A stretch of DNA of 64,000 nucleotides from Alphaproteobacteria bacterium (lineage in GTDB: Bacteria; Pseudomonadota; Alphaproteobacteria; WRAU01; Hepatincolaceae): NCBI GenBank assembly GCA_009780035.1, contig WRAU01000007.1, positions 1 to 64,000 of the forward strand, given 5' to 3'. Positions 42,749 through 52,163 of this stretch are shown here, one piece after another; positions within the stretch are counted from its first letter, which is position 1; each line of letters opens with the position of its first letter. The position numbers and the translations under genes were made by a program. Under the pieces are notes generated by a model, which was given only the letters and a program-made list of their open reading frames with translations, ran no database searches and was not told the DNA's origin.

Positions 42749-45532
42749 ATGAAGAAATTTTGTTTATTTATATGCTTAATATTTTTTGTGCCACAAATTA
42801 ATGCAGCAGGGCAAACGGTTACAATTACAGTTGATCCGGCAAGTGATGTATCTGGGAATTCAGAAACCCCAGATGGCTTAGGTGTTGCTACCTTAGACCC
42901 TGCAAACAATACGGTTAATGTTATTGGAAACAACATTAATACTACTTATTCCATAGCCGGCGGAAGAATTAGCTCTGCCGTTTCATTTAGCGAGGTTAGC
43001 GGTAATACGGTAAATATTCTCGGTGATGACTCAACCTTTGCTGAGGTGTATGGCGGAATTATATCCTACAGCGGTAATAACGGAAATGTAATTAATAATA
43101 CCATAAACATTTCAGGTAATAATTTAACATTTAATAAAATAATTCGTGGCGGCACTTCCTCTGGGTTAGGAAGTATTAATAACAACACTATAAATATTGG
43201 TGGGAGTGTATCTACATTTAATGACAATATTTTTGGAGGATATACACTAGGGTCTCAAATAAATGCCGATGGCAATACTGTAAATATAAGTGAATCTTCT
43301 AATAATTCATATGCTGGCAGCGTTATTACAGGAGGTCGTGGGGCATCGGCTAATAACAATAAGGTTATTATAAAGTCTGGCACTTTTATACAGTCTGCTA
43401 CTACAATAAGGGGCGGCAATGGTGGGGGCAGCACTGCTGTTAATGTTGGGAGTGCCAATAATAATTTAGTTGATTTAAGCAACATTACTTTTATGGCATC
43501 AGGAACTGTTATCGCCGGCGGACATGCCCATACCATAGCCAACGACAACAATGTAAAAATAAATAAATTAAGTTTTACGGGTAGCACAACAATAAGGGGA
43601 GGCTGGGCAGAATCTCCTGGTCAACAAGCACCTGATTCTTTTGAGGCATCTGGTAATAATGTATATATAGAAGACAGTGATATTTCTGGAAGTATATCTG
43701 GTGGAGAAATTACTGGCAATTCTAGAGATAACACCTTAGTGAAAGTTCAAAATAATACATTAAATATTAAAGGCGGCAGTTATAGCGGCAATTTATACGG
43801 CGGTAATGCTAGCCGTGGGACAACAAGTGCAACCAATCTAGCAGGAATTGTCCAGTCTAATGGTGTAAATATTTCAGGTAGCAATATTGTAGGCTCTGCA
43901 ATATATGGAGGAAGAGGCGGGGTTGTTAATAACAACTATGTAGTAATTAAAGATGGCAATCTTGAAAATACGAAAGTTTACGGAGGATATTCCGATGGCA
44001 GCAGCACGGCAACTGATGTATCCTTTGAGGCATCGGGCAATAGTGTATCTATAAATGGCGGGGTGATTGGTGGTGAAATTTACGGCGGCTTTAGCTATTT
44101 GCAAGCAGGTTCTACAGCACCAGTAAACAATAATACGGTTAGCATTTCTGGTAATGTAGATTTAAGCAATGCTTCTTTGTTTGGCGGATTTGCTACAGAT
44201 GGCAATTCTACTTCTAGCGGCACCGGCAATACACTAAATTTAGCCAGCAGCATAACCCTTTTAAAAGTTGCTAATTTTGATAATTACAATTTTTATATAA
44301 CCGGCAGCAATAATACCAGCCCTATAATGCACACCACATTTGAGCAAACCGATATGAGCGGGACAACTATTGGGCTATATTTACAAGAAGGAATAAATGC
44401 CAATTTTAAAATAGGTGATACCATATGGCTAGCCGAAAATATAAAAGGAGATGAAGATAGTTTAAATCAATCTTCTCGTTATGTTCGCCAAGGGGTTGCT
44501 AAAATTTATGATTGGGATATACATATAACTGGAGATAATTTATATGCAGTTATTAATAAAGATGTATATGTTAGCACAGATGGAGGTGCAAATCCTGAGG
44601 CAAAATCTTTACTTGAGGGGAATTTATCTTCGCTTGGAATGCTAATTTCTGGAGCCGATTTAATAGCAGATAGTGGTGTCCGTTCTTTAGAGGCAGCTTT
44701 ATTTAATAAATCTACTGGTATTTTTACAAGTGGTAGCTTTAATTCACAAAAACTTAATAGTGGTTCTTATGCTAAGGTTAATAGCACTTCTTTTATATTA
44801 GGGTTAGGACACACAACTAAAAACAACAACATATGGGGTTTATTTTTAGAATATAGTAATGCCAATCATAATACTTTTAATAAAATTGAAGACTATGAAC
44901 TACAGGGTGGATCTATTGTTAAAGGCAATGGCACAAATATTTATACTGGGCTGGGCTATCTTGGCAGAATGAGTTTCAACTCTATGTATTTTGATAGTTC
45001 GCTGCGTGGCGGATATGTGGCAACTACTCATAATGCCGATTATACAGTAGGTGCTGAATATAATATAGGAACATTCTATTATGGAGGGCATTTGCGGTAT
45101 GGCTACATGCACAATATAAAAAATATAGAAATGACCGAGTATGTGCAGTATTTAGCAACATTGCAGCAAGGTAAAACCACAACTTTATCTAGCCGCGAAA
45201 AAATTAAATTTGCTAGTATGCTTTCTTCCATAGTATCAATAGGAGGTCGTGCTAAATATAATGGAATGTATTTAGGATATGCCTACGAGCAAGAACTCGC
45301 TGGAGAATCTAAAGCTAGCATAGAGGGATTAGTGGTTAATCCAGCAACTATAAAAGGCGGCACAAATGTGGTAGAGACTGGCTATGAGCAAAATTTCGTG
45401 AAGTTATATTCTCGCTCAGCGCCAGGCAAGGGCTTTGGTATAGGTTCTACCAGCATAGGCTTAGGCGGAAAATATTATATTGGTGTTAGAAATGGTTATT
45501 CTATTAATGCTAAATTTGGTTATATGTTTTAG
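42749..45532 (+). CDS. Autotransporter with NN-rich beta passenger (second paralogue)
   Basis: A 927-residue type V secretion protein. Signal peptide ends VPQINAAG. The passenger (about 20-600) holds dozens of repeats around NNTVNIS, NNTINI and GGEIYGGF, a right-handed beta-helix pattern. NPEAKSLLEGNLSSLG marks the transition to the C-terminal barrel (about 655-927), which ends in FGYMF. Beginning and barrel match the protein at 25253. No good ribosome-binding site lies before the ATG, and an AT-only palindrome-rich stretch (42674-42735) precedes it. It sits between midA and a glycosyltransferase at an apparent inversion point. Confidence 0.88.
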   Translation: MKKFCLFICLIFFVPQINAAGQTVTITVDPASDVSGNSETPDGLGVATLDPANNTVNVIGNNINTTYSIAGGRISSAVSFSEVSGNTVNILGDDSTFAEVYGGIISYSGNNGNVINNTINISGNNLTFNKIIRGGTSSGLGSINNNTINIGGSVSTFNDNIFGGYTLGSQINADGNTVNISESSNNSYAGSVITGGRGASANNNKVIIKSGTFIQSATTIRGGNGGGSTAVNVGSANNNLVDLSNITFMASGTVIAGGHAHTIANDNNVKINKLSFTGSTTIRGGWAESPGQQAPDSFEASGNNVYIEDSDISGSISGGEITGNSRDNTLVKVQNNTLNIKGGSYSGNLYGGNASRGTTSATNLAGIVQSNGVNISGSNIVGSAIYGGRGGVVNNNYVVIKDGNLENTKVYGGYSDGSSTATDVSFEASGNSVSINGGVIGGEIYGGFSYLQAGSTAPVNNNTVSISGNVDLSNASLFGGFATDGNSTSSGTGNTLNLASSITLLKVANFDNYNFYITGSNNTSPIMHTTFEQTDMSGTTIGLYLQEGINANFKIGDTIWLAENIKGDEDSLNQSSRYVRQGVAKIYDWDIHITGDNLYAVINKDVYVSTDGGANPEAKSLLEGNLSSLGMLISGADLIADSGVRSLEAALFNKSTGIFTSGSFNSQKLNSGSYAKVNSTSFILGLGHTTKNNNIWGLFLEYSNANHNTFNKIEDYELQGGSIVKGNGTNIYTGLGYLGRMSFNSMYFDSSLRGGYVATTHNADYTVGAEYNIGTFYYGGHLRYGYMHNIKNIEMTEYVQYLATLQQGKTTTLSSREKIKFASMLSSIVSIGGRAKYNGMYLGYAYEQELAGESKASIEGLVVNPATIKGGTNVVETGYEQNFVKLYSRSAPGKGFGIGSTSIGLGGKYYIGVRNGYSINAKFGYMF

Positions 45533-45592
45533 AACTTCATAAAGATTTAGCCGTTTTTAAGAAAATTTAATAATTAAGTAGGAATAAAGTAA

Positions 45593-46603
45593 ATGAATCA
45601 AATAAAAGTATCAGTAGTTGTGCCTATTTATAATGTAGAGAAGTATTTAAGGCAATGTCTTGACAGTATTGTTAATCAGAGCCTGCAAGATATTGAAATT
45701 ATTCTTGTTAATGATGGGTCAACGGATTCCTCTTTTGATATTATTGCAGAATACGCAGCACTTGATAAACGCATTACGGTTATTAACCAAGAAAATTGCG
45801 GTTATGGGCATAGCGTTAATAAAGGTATTGCTAATGCAGTTGGCGAGTATATTGCCATTGTAGAGTCTGATGATTTTATAGATTTAGCAATGTATGAAAA
45901 ACTATATAAAATAGCCGCAGCTAATAAAACTGATTTAGTGAAATGCAATTTTTATATGTATAACTCTAAAGCTCCCTTAAAGCAGCAGAATATTTTATTT
46001 AAACAAAAACATCGTGATTTAACTACCGCTCCTAAAGGAGTTTTCAATATTTTAGAATATCCGCAGCTAATGATATTCCACTCTTCTTTATGGGCAGGAC
46101 TATATAATGCTGAATTTATTAAAAGTATTAGCTTAGATGAAGGCAAATCTTCAAGCTATCAAGATTTCCCATTTATGGTTGAAGTTTTAGCTAAAGCGAA
46201 GGCAATTTTTGTGGTAAATGAGCCTCTGGTTTATTATAGAAATGAACCGCAGCAGAACAGCTCTACCATAAGGAAAGACAGAAAACTTTTAATTATGCCA
46301 GAACAGTCTATGAGGGCATTAGAGATATTAAAATCTTATAATTTGTATGATAGTTTGAAGGAAGAAATTTATTATCATATATTCATTGCTAATTGGGGAT
46401 TTTATAATAAAATTAATGATGAATATAAAGAGGAATACTTTAATTTATTGCACAATATTTTCATTAATTTAAAAGATGATAAAAATTTTACTTATAAATA
46501 TTTTAATAAAAAGAAAATTAAATTAGTTAAATACTTTATGCAAGGAGAATATAAAAAATTTCCAAGAAAATTTCTCTTTAATCTTTTTAATTTTATGAAG
46601 TAA
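45593..46603 (+). CDS. Family 2 glycosyltransferase
   Basis: A 336-residue GT-A fold glycosyltransferase. VSVVVPIYNVEKYLRQCLDS is the nucleotide-binding start, VNDGSTDSS follows, and EYIAIVESDDFID contains the metal-binding DxD-like motif. The C-terminal third is basic and Lys-rich. It probably transfers a sugar to a surface glycan; sugar and acceptor are unknown. It follows the autotransporter by 60 bases and could modify it, but that is only a suggestion. Closest visible relative is the fragment at 1-133. Confidence 0.85.
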   Translation: MNQIKVSVVVPIYNVEKYLRQCLDSIVNQSLQDIEIILVNDGSTDSSFDIIAEYAALDKRITVINQENCGYGHSVNKGIANAVGEYIAIVESDDFIDLAMYEKLYKIAAANKTDLVKCNFYMYNSKAPLKQQNILFKQKHRDLTTAPKGVFNILEYPQLMIFHSSLWAGLYNAEFIKSISLDEGKSSSYQDFPFMVEVLAKAKAIFVVNEPLVYYRNEPQQNSSTIRKDRKLLIMPEQSMRALEILKSYNLYDSLKEEIYYHIFIANWGFYNKINDEYKEEYFNLLHNIFINLKDDKNFTYKYFNKKKIKLVKYFMQGEYKKFPRKFLFNLFNFMK

Positions 46604-46614
46604 TTAAAAGATAA

Positions 46615-47715
46615 TTACACATTAAACCTAAATAATATTACATCGCCGTCTTTAACAACATAGGTTTTGCCCTCAGAGCGCATTTTGCCTGCAGATTTAG
46701 CTCCAGCCTCACCGCCGCACTCTATAAAGTCATTAAAAGAGATAACCTCAGCAGCAATGAAGCCGCGTTCAAAATCGCTATGAATTACTCCTGCTGCCTG
46801 CGGGGCTTTAGTGTTAATGTCAATCGTCCATGCGCGGCTTTCAATAGGACCGCTGGTAAAATATGTTTGCAATCCAAGCAAGCTAAAAGCTGATTTAATA
46901 ATTTTATCAAGTCCGGTTTCTGCTAATCCTAAAGCCTCTAGGAATTCTTTTTTCTCGGCTAATGATTCCAAAATAGAAATTTCTTGTTCTATTTGGGCAG
47001 AAATTTTAACGCATACAGAATTTTCTTTTTCTGCAAACACTTGCACTTGTTTAACATATTCGTTATCCTCATGCAGCTCTCCTTCTGCTACATTGCAAAC
47101 ATAAAGCACAGGCTTGGCGCTCATTAGAAACATTTTTCGGACAATGTCTTGTTCTTCTAAGTCAAAATTTATGCTGCGTATAGGATTGCCTGCCTGCAGA
47201 ACAGGGATCATTTTTTTTATTAATTCTACTTGTCCGCCAGCCGCTTTATCGCCGCCTTTAGCTTTTTTTTCTAGGGCGGGCAATCTTTTTTCTAAACTTT
47301 CTAAATCGGCAAGCATAAGCTCTATATTTACAATATCAATATCCCGCAAAGGATTGACGCTACCTTCTACATGGATAATATCAGTTGATTCAAAACACCG
47401 CACCACATGTATTATTGCATCTACCTCTTTAATATTGGCTAAGAATTGATTGCCTAATCCTTCGCCTTTACTTGCTCCGCGCACTAACCCAGCAATATCT
47501 ACAAATTCTAGCTTGGCATATAAAATATTTTTAGATTTAGTAATAGCAGAAATTTGATCTAGGCGGTTATCAGGAACATCAACAATTCCTTTGTTAGGAT
47601 CTATGGTGCAAAAAGGATAATTTGCCGATTGCGCATTCTGTGTTGAGGTTAGGGCGTTGAAAAGAGTTGATTTTCCCACATTTGGCAATCCAACAATTCC
47701 ACAATTTAAGGACAT
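46615..47715 (-). CDS. ychF: Redox-regulated ATPase YchF
   Basis: A 366-residue Obg-family P-loop protein that prefers ATP and interacts with the ribosome. GIVGLPNVGKSTLFNALT is the G1 loop, DIAGLVRGASKGEGLGNQFL the G3 region, and the C-terminal TGS domain contains TSGPIESRAWTI and KDGDVILFRFNV, the invariant end. Its start overlaps the pth stop, giving the conserved pth-ychF pair. Confidence 0.97.
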   Translation of the reverse strand: MSLNCGIVGLPNVGKSTLFNALTSTQNAQSANYPFCTIDPNKGIVDVPDNRLDQISAITKSKNILYAKLEFVDIAGLVRGASKGEGLGNQFLANIKEVDAIIHVVRCFESTDIIHVEGSVNPLRDIDIVNIELMLADLESLEKRLPALEKKAKGGDKAAGGQVELIKKMIPVLQAGNPIRSINFDLEEQDIVRKMFLMSAKPVLYVCNVAEGELHEDNEYVKQVQVFAEKENSVCVKISAQIEQEISILESLAEKKEFLEALGLAETGLDKIIKSAFSLLGLQTYFTSGPIESRAWTIDINTKAPQAAGVIHSDFERGFIAAEVISFNDFIECGGEAGAKSAGKMRSEGKTYVVKDGDVILFRFNV

Positions 47716-48281
47716 TATATACCTCGTTTGTTAATATTTTCTATAAAAGTTTTAAAATCTTTGTTTAGTAAATGCGGCAATTCAACTGCCATATTATAAA
47801 AAGTTTTTTCTAATTCAATCATTTCCGATTTACTAAAATTGCTTAGCACATAACTGCTTACATCAGCATCCTCGGCAGGTCTGCCTATGCCGATTTTAAT
47901 TCTATGAATATTTTTACCGATTTTATTTTGAATATCGCGAACGCCCTTTTGCCCGCCATCGCCGCTATTGGTTTTATAACGGATAGCATTAAAGTTTAAA
48001 TCAATATCATCTTGAATAACAATAACATCCTCTGGGAGAATTTTGTAATAGCTGCATAAAGGCTGCACGGCTTGTCCCGACAAATTCATAAAAGTTTGGG
48101 GTTTCTGCAAAAAAACTTTGTGTGAATCAATATTTTTTTCAGTGATCAGCGATTTAAAATTATCTTTCGGTGCGGGAAAATTGTAAAAAGAGGCAATATA
48201 ATCTAAGCATAAAAAACCCGCATTATGACGAGTTAATTGATACTCACGACCGATATTGCCTAATCCTACAATTAATATCAT
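47715..48281 (-). CDS. pth: Peptidyl-tRNA hydrolase
   Basis: A 188-residue enzyme that recycles peptidyl-tRNA. ILIVGLGNIGREYQLTRHNAGF contains the catalytic His region, KPQTFMNLSGQAV and VIQDDIDLNF the conserved Asn and Asp, and SGDGGQKGVRDI the substrate loop (usual GGHNGLRSI, here GGQKGVRDI). Length is standard. It lies seven bases after rplY on the same strand. Confidence 0.96.
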   Translation of the reverse strand: MILIVGLGNIGREYQLTRHNAGFLCLDYIASFYNFPAPKDNFKSLITEKNIDSHKVFLQKPQTFMNLSGQAVQPLCSYYKILPEDVIVIQDDIDLNFNAIRYKTNSGDGGQKGVRDIQNKIGKNIHRIKIGIGRPAEDADVSSYVLSNFSKSEMIELEKTFYNMAVELPHLLNKDFKTFIENINKRGI

Positions 48282-48287
48282 TAGGGA

Positions 48288-48884
48288 CTACTTTTTAGAT
48301 TCCGCCCCTTCTTCTTCAGCACTTGCAGCAGCTGTAAGCGAAGCAATCGGAGTTCCTTTAGGATAATAAGTTTTAATTCCTTCTGGCAATACAATATCTT
48401 CAATCTTAATAACTGTTCCTGAAGTAGAGCTTCCTAAATCTATATCAATTTGTTTTGGAGCTTTTTTAGGATTCCCTGAGATTTCTAAATAATGCAGCAG
48501 AATATTTAAAGAGCCGCCAAATCTAAGTCCTGGAGATTTATCTTGGTTAAGAAACACCACTGGAATTTCCATTCTAGTAATAGTTTTAGCACCAACGCGC
48601 AGCATATCCACATGCAGCGGCTGATCTGATACCGGATGAAGCTGCACATCTCTGATTAAAACTTCTTGATCTTTACCGTCAACCAAGACTTTATAAATAT
48701 TATTGTAAAGAGTTTTCTTTGCAAGCTGCGACATCACCTCACTGGGCAATAGGCAAACTGAAGCAGGATCTTTAGAGTCACCGTAAATAGTAGCAGGTAC
48801 TAAATTTTGTCTTCTAGCTTCACGAGAGGCCCCCTTGCCAACTTTTTCGCGCATAGTCGCTGTGAAAGTAAATTGTTCTGTCAT
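48288..48884 (-). CDS. rplY: 50S ribosomal protein L25/general stress protein Ctc
   Basis: A 198-residue long-form L25, which binds 5S rRNA. FTATMREKVGKGASREARRQ and VPATIYGDSK are the family start, RDVQLHPVSDQPLHVDMLRV the 5S-binding region, then the C-terminal TL5-like domain. The frame is open 20 codons upstream, but AAAGGA just before the ATG at 48884 sets the start. It begins an rplY-pth-ychF operon. Confidence 0.95.
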   Translation of the reverse strand: MTEQFTFTATMREKVGKGASREARRQNLVPATIYGDSKDPASVCLLPSEVMSQLAKKTLYNNIYKVLVDGKDQEVLIRDVQLHPVSDQPLHVDMLRVGAKTITRMEIPVVFLNQDKSPGLRFGGSLNILLHYLEISGNPKKAPKQIDIDLGSSTSGTVIKIEDIVLPEGIKTYYPKGTPIASLTAAASAEEEGAESKK

Positions 48885-49049
48885 AATTTTTTCCTTTAAA
48901 TTTAAAACAGTTAATGTTGATACCTCCAAGGGTGTAAACAACATTAAAAATTATACTCTTTCGTTTCTTTAAAGTCTAGTGTAATTTTTACTTTATTTAA
49001 TTTGAGCATTTGTTAAAATATAAATAAATATGTTGAAAGGAGAAAATAA

Positions 49050-50039
49050 ATGAAAAAACTAATTAACAGCCCTGAAAATGTGGTTAAAGAAATGCTGCAG
49101 GGTATGATTCTTGCTAATAAAGATTTGCAATTGTTTGCGGAGGAGTCGGTAATTGCCAGAAAAAATTTCACAAAAAAGGTTGGCATTGTTAGCGGAGGCG
49201 GCAGCGGACATGAGCCTGCTCATGCGGGATATGTAGGATTTGGCATGCTAGATGCGGCAGTATGCGGCGAAGTGTTCACATCGCCAACGCCTTTTCAGGT
49301 TTATAAGGCGATTGAAGAAGTTAACCAAGGCGAAGGAGTTTTATTAGTAATAAAAAATTATACTGGGGATGTGTTAAATTTTGAAATGGCGATGGATATG
49401 GCAAAAGATAACAACATTAAAGTAGCCAGTGTATTGGTTGATGATGATGTGGCTATGGAAAATAGTCTTTATACCGTAGGGAAAAGAGGGGTTGCCGGCA
49501 CAGTTTTGGTGCATAAAATTGCCGGAGCTTTAGCAGAAAAAGGTGCAAATTTAGAAACTATCCAAAAAATTGCTGCAGATGTTGTAGCAAATATGGCAAC
49601 CATGGGGTTGTCTTTAGGCGCCTGCACGGTGCCGGCTTCCGGAAAGCCAAGTTTTGAACTGGGTGAGGATGAAATGGAGGTAGGTTTAGGAATTCATGGC
49701 GAACCTGGCGTTTATCGCAGCAAAATTAAAACTGCCGGAGAATGTGCGGAACTGCTAATGGAAAAGGTTTTAAATCACTTAAAACTAAATGCGGGTGAAG
49801 AAGTTTGTCTTTTAGTAAATGGCTTAGGAGCAACACCTTTAATGGAGCTAGATATTATGAATTATGAATGCCATAAAATTTTAGCAGCTAAAAATATTAA
49901 AGTTTTCAAGAATCTAGTAGGCAACTATATGACATCTCTTGAAATGCCGGGGGTTTCTGTTTCGCTATTGCGCTTAAAAAATGAATTTAAAGAATCGCTG
50001 CTGGCTAAAGCTAACACAACTTTTTATAAAGAGGTGTAA
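49050..50039 (+). CDS. dhaK: PTS-dependent dihydroxyacetone kinase, DhaK subunit
   Basis: A 329-residue subunit that binds dihydroxyacetone covalently. GIVSGGGSGHEPAHAGYVG forms the substrate pocket, and VGLGIHGEPGV carries the hemiaminal-forming His216. A strong AAAGGAG precedes the start. dhaL follows one base after the stop. The three genes dhaKLM together phosphorylate dihydroxyacetone using PEP via the PTS. They sit, in opposite orientation, between rplY and prs, which are normally neighbours, so the operon looks inserted. Confidence 0.95.
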   Translation: MKKLINSPENVVKEMLQGMILANKDLQLFAEESVIARKNFTKKVGIVSGGGSGHEPAHAGYVGFGMLDAAVCGEVFTSPTPFQVYKAIEEVNQGEGVLLVIKNYTGDVLNFEMAMDMAKDNNIKVASVLVDDDVAMENSLYTVGKRGVAGTVLVHKIAGALAEKGANLETIQKIAADVVANMATMGLSLGACTVPASGKPSFELGEDEMEVGLGIHGEPGVYRSKIKTAGECAELLMEKVLNHLKLNAGEEVCLLVNGLGATPLMELDIMNYECHKILAAKNIKVFKNLVGNYMTSLEMPGVSVSLLRLKNEFKESLLAKANTTFYKEV

Positions 50040-50040
50040 A

Positions 50041-50670
50041 ATGCAGTTGAATTCTATTAAAGAAATTATTGCAGCTATCACAAAAAATTTAGAAGCATAT
50101 CGTGAAGATTTAGACGGTTTAGATAGAGATATTGGCGACGGCGATCATGGCAGTAATCTTGTGCGCGGCTTTGAGGCGGTTTTAGAGGATTCTAAAAATT
50201 GGGACAGTTTAAATTTATCGGCGGTTATGAAGAAAATCGGCATGACGCTTTTAGCCAAAGTCGGCGGAGCTTCGGGAGTTTTATACGCCTCAGCATGTTT
50301 AAAAATTGCCCCTAGCGTTAATAAAGAAGACTTGCAAATCAGTGATTTTTTAAATGCCATCAACATTGCCATGCTAGAAATTTCTAGCAAAGGAAAGTCG
50401 GCAGTAGGTAATAAAACCATGTTAGATGCTATGAATGGTTTCAGCGAGGCTTTTGCTTTAAAAATGCAGAACAGTCAAAATTTCATAGAAATTTTGCAAG
50501 CAGGCGTGCAAGGAGCAGAGTCTGGAGCTTTAGCAACTAAGGATATGGTTGCAAAATCTGGCAGAGCCAGCTATTTGGGTGAGCGAAGTGTCGGACATAC
50601 AGATGCTGGGGCAACATCTTTTTATATAATTGTTAAATCCATTTTACAATACCTAAAGGAGCAGCAATAA
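50041..50670 (+). CDS. dhaL: PTS-dependent dihydroxyacetone kinase, ADP-binding DhaL subunit
   Basis: A 209-residue subunit holding a permanent ADP that is rephosphorylated by DhaM. DIGDGDHGSNLVRGF has the Asp and His residues for Mg-ADP binding; GGASGVLYAS and GRASYLGERSVGHTDAGA complete the site. The frame is open 20 codons upstream inside dhaK, but GAGGTG and the ATG at 50041 give the family-like start. It overlaps dhaM by one base. Confidence 0.94.
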   Translation: MQLNSIKEIIAAITKNLEAYREDLDGLDRDIGDGDHGSNLVRGFEAVLEDSKNWDSLNLSAVMKKIGMTLLAKVGGASGVLYASACLKIAPSVNKEDLQISDFLNAINIAMLEISSKGKSAVGNKTMLDAMNGFSEAFALKMQNSQNFIEILQAGVQGAESGALATKDMVAKSGRASYLGERSVGHTDAGATSFYIIVKSILQYLKEQQ

Positions 50671-51074
50671 TGGCGAATTTAGTGGTAGTAAGCCATAGTT
50701 TTGTTATGGCTGCAGAGGTTATAAACTTTGCCAAAGTAATGAGCGGTAATAAAAATTTAGACTATAAAATTATTAATGCTGCCGGTATGAGCGATGGCAG
50801 TTTTGGCACCGATGGTCTTAAAATTAATCAGGTGCTTATAGGGGCGCTTAGTGATTCTGAGGTTATGATTTTTCATGAGATTGGCAGCAGTATTTTAGCA
50901 AGCGAAATGGCAATTGAAATGTTAGAAGATGATTTAAAATCTAAAGTAGTAATGGCAAGGCTGCCGCTGGTGGAGAGTTTGTTTGTTGCTTTAAATGTTA
51001 ATAGTAAAGATATGAAAGCAACAGTGCTGCAAGATACTTTAAAAGAAGAAATCAAGAATCTTTATAATATATAA
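50670..51074 (+). CDS. dhaM: Dihydroxyacetone kinase phosphoryl donor, DhaM EIIA domain
   Basis: A 134-residue EIIA-Man-like protein. LVVVSHS places the phosphorylated His at residue 9, and GMSDGSFGTDGLKINQVL and HEIGSS fit DhaM. Only the EIIA domain is present; E. coli DhaM also has HPr and EI-like domains, so general EI and HPr must be encoded elsewhere. It closes the dha operon, three bases or fewer before a palindromic element. Confidence 0.9.
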   Translation: MANLVVVSHSFVMAAEVINFAKVMSGNKNLDYKIINAAGMSDGSFGTDGLKINQVLIGALSDSEVMIFHEIGSSILASEMAIEMLEDDLKSKVVMARLPLVESLFVALNVNSKDMKATVLQDTLKEEIKNLYNI

Positions 51075-51200
51075 GCTCCTGTAATACTGACGAAAGTCGG
51101 TATCCATTGGGTTATTATACAAAACACAAACTGCAGTGCAATACTCTGCAAATAGATGCCGTGTTAAGCACGGCATGATGAAAGTGATGATGCTGAGCTC
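51074..51200. repeat. Palindromic element, inverted relative of the one at 3584
   Basis: AGCTC/GAGCT (51074-51078, 51195-51199) enclose two hairpins: ATACTGAC/GTCGGTAT with a GAAA loop (51084-51103) and ATGCCGTG/CACGGCAT (51156-51176). CTGCAAATAGATGCC near 51146 is the reverse complement, with one change, of a piece of the element at 3584. It lies between convergent dhaM and prs and may end both transcripts. Confidence 0.75.
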
Positions 51201-51221
51201 TAGTATGAAAATTTATGTATG

Positions 51222-52157
51222 TTATTTCAAAAACAAATCACTCATAGATGCTTCGGTTGATATTCTTTGAATACCCTCAGCAAGAATTTTTGCCACGCTT
51301 AAATATTTAATTTTTGGTGAAATATAATCTTTATTCACAAGACTTATAGAGTTGCTGACAATAATTTCTTTAATCGGTGAGCTGTCAATTTTTGACATGG
51401 CGTCTTTAGAAAATAAACCATGAGTAGCATAGGCGTAAATAGATTTTGCGCCTGCTTCATGCAAAGCTGCCGAACCATTGCAAAGCGTGCCGGCGCTATC
51501 GGCAATATCATCAATAATAATACAGTTTCGCCCCTCAACATTTCCAATAATATTCATAACTTCCGATACTCCGGCAAGCGGTCTTCTTTTATCAATAATT
51601 GCTAAATCAACGCCGCACCATTTGGCAACTGAACGCGCACGCATTACGCCGCCAATATCTGGCGAAACAATTACTGTGTTATCAATGCCAATTCTTTTTT
51701 TTATATCATCAACAAAAATAATATTTGCTAATAAATGGTCTACAGGAATATCAAAAAATCCTTGAATTTGAGCAGCATGTAAGTCTAACACTAAAATTCT
51801 GTCAGCCCCTGCTACTGAAATTAAATTTGCTACTAATTTTGCAGAAATTGGTGTGCGGGGTGCAGATTTTCTATCCTGCCTTGCATAGCCAAAATAAGGA
51901 ATAACCGCAGTAATGCGTTTAGCTGAGCCTCTTTTAAGGGCATCAATCATTACAAGCAGCTCCATAAGATTATCGTTTGTAGGGTATGAGGTGGACTGAA
52001 TAACAAAAACATCTTCTCCCCTTATGCTTTCATTAATTTCCACATTAATTTCCTGATCTGCGAATCTGCCTATCTTAGCATCTAATAGTTTTGTGTTTAG
52101 ATATTGAGCTATTTCCTCTGCTAAACCGTGATTAGAAGTGCCGGCAATTAATTTCAT
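51222..52157 (-). CDS. prs: Ribose-phosphate pyrophosphokinase
   Basis: A 311-residue class I PRPP synthase. FADQEINVEINESIRGEDVF, the ATP-binding YFGYARQDRKSAPRTPISAK, VLDLHAAQIQGFFDIPVDHL and the PRPP loop IIIDDIADSAGTL are all intact. It supplies PRPP for nucleotide synthesis and for the salvage enzyme at 10670. pgeF lies six bases upstream on the same strand. Confidence 0.96.
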   Translation of the reverse strand: MKLIAGTSNHGLAEEIAQYLNTKLLDAKIGRFADQEINVEINESIRGEDVFVIQSTSYPTNDNLMELLVMIDALKRGSAKRITAVIPYFGYARQDRKSAPRTPISAKLVANLISVAGADRILVLDLHAAQIQGFFDIPVDHLLANIIFVDDIKKRIGIDNTVIVSPDIGGVMRARSVAKWCGVDLAIIDKRRPLAGVSEVMNIIGNVEGRNCIIIDDIADSAGTLCNGSAALHEAGAKSIYAYATHGLFSKDAMSKIDSSPIKEIIVSNSISLVNKDYISPKIKYLSVAKILAEGIQRISTEASMSDLFLK

Positions 52158-52163
52158 AAAGTT

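Noticed and set aside
43255-43587. Reverse-strand frame in the second autotransporter
   Set aside because: Its composition follows the GGN repeats of the true gene; no start signal or family similarity.
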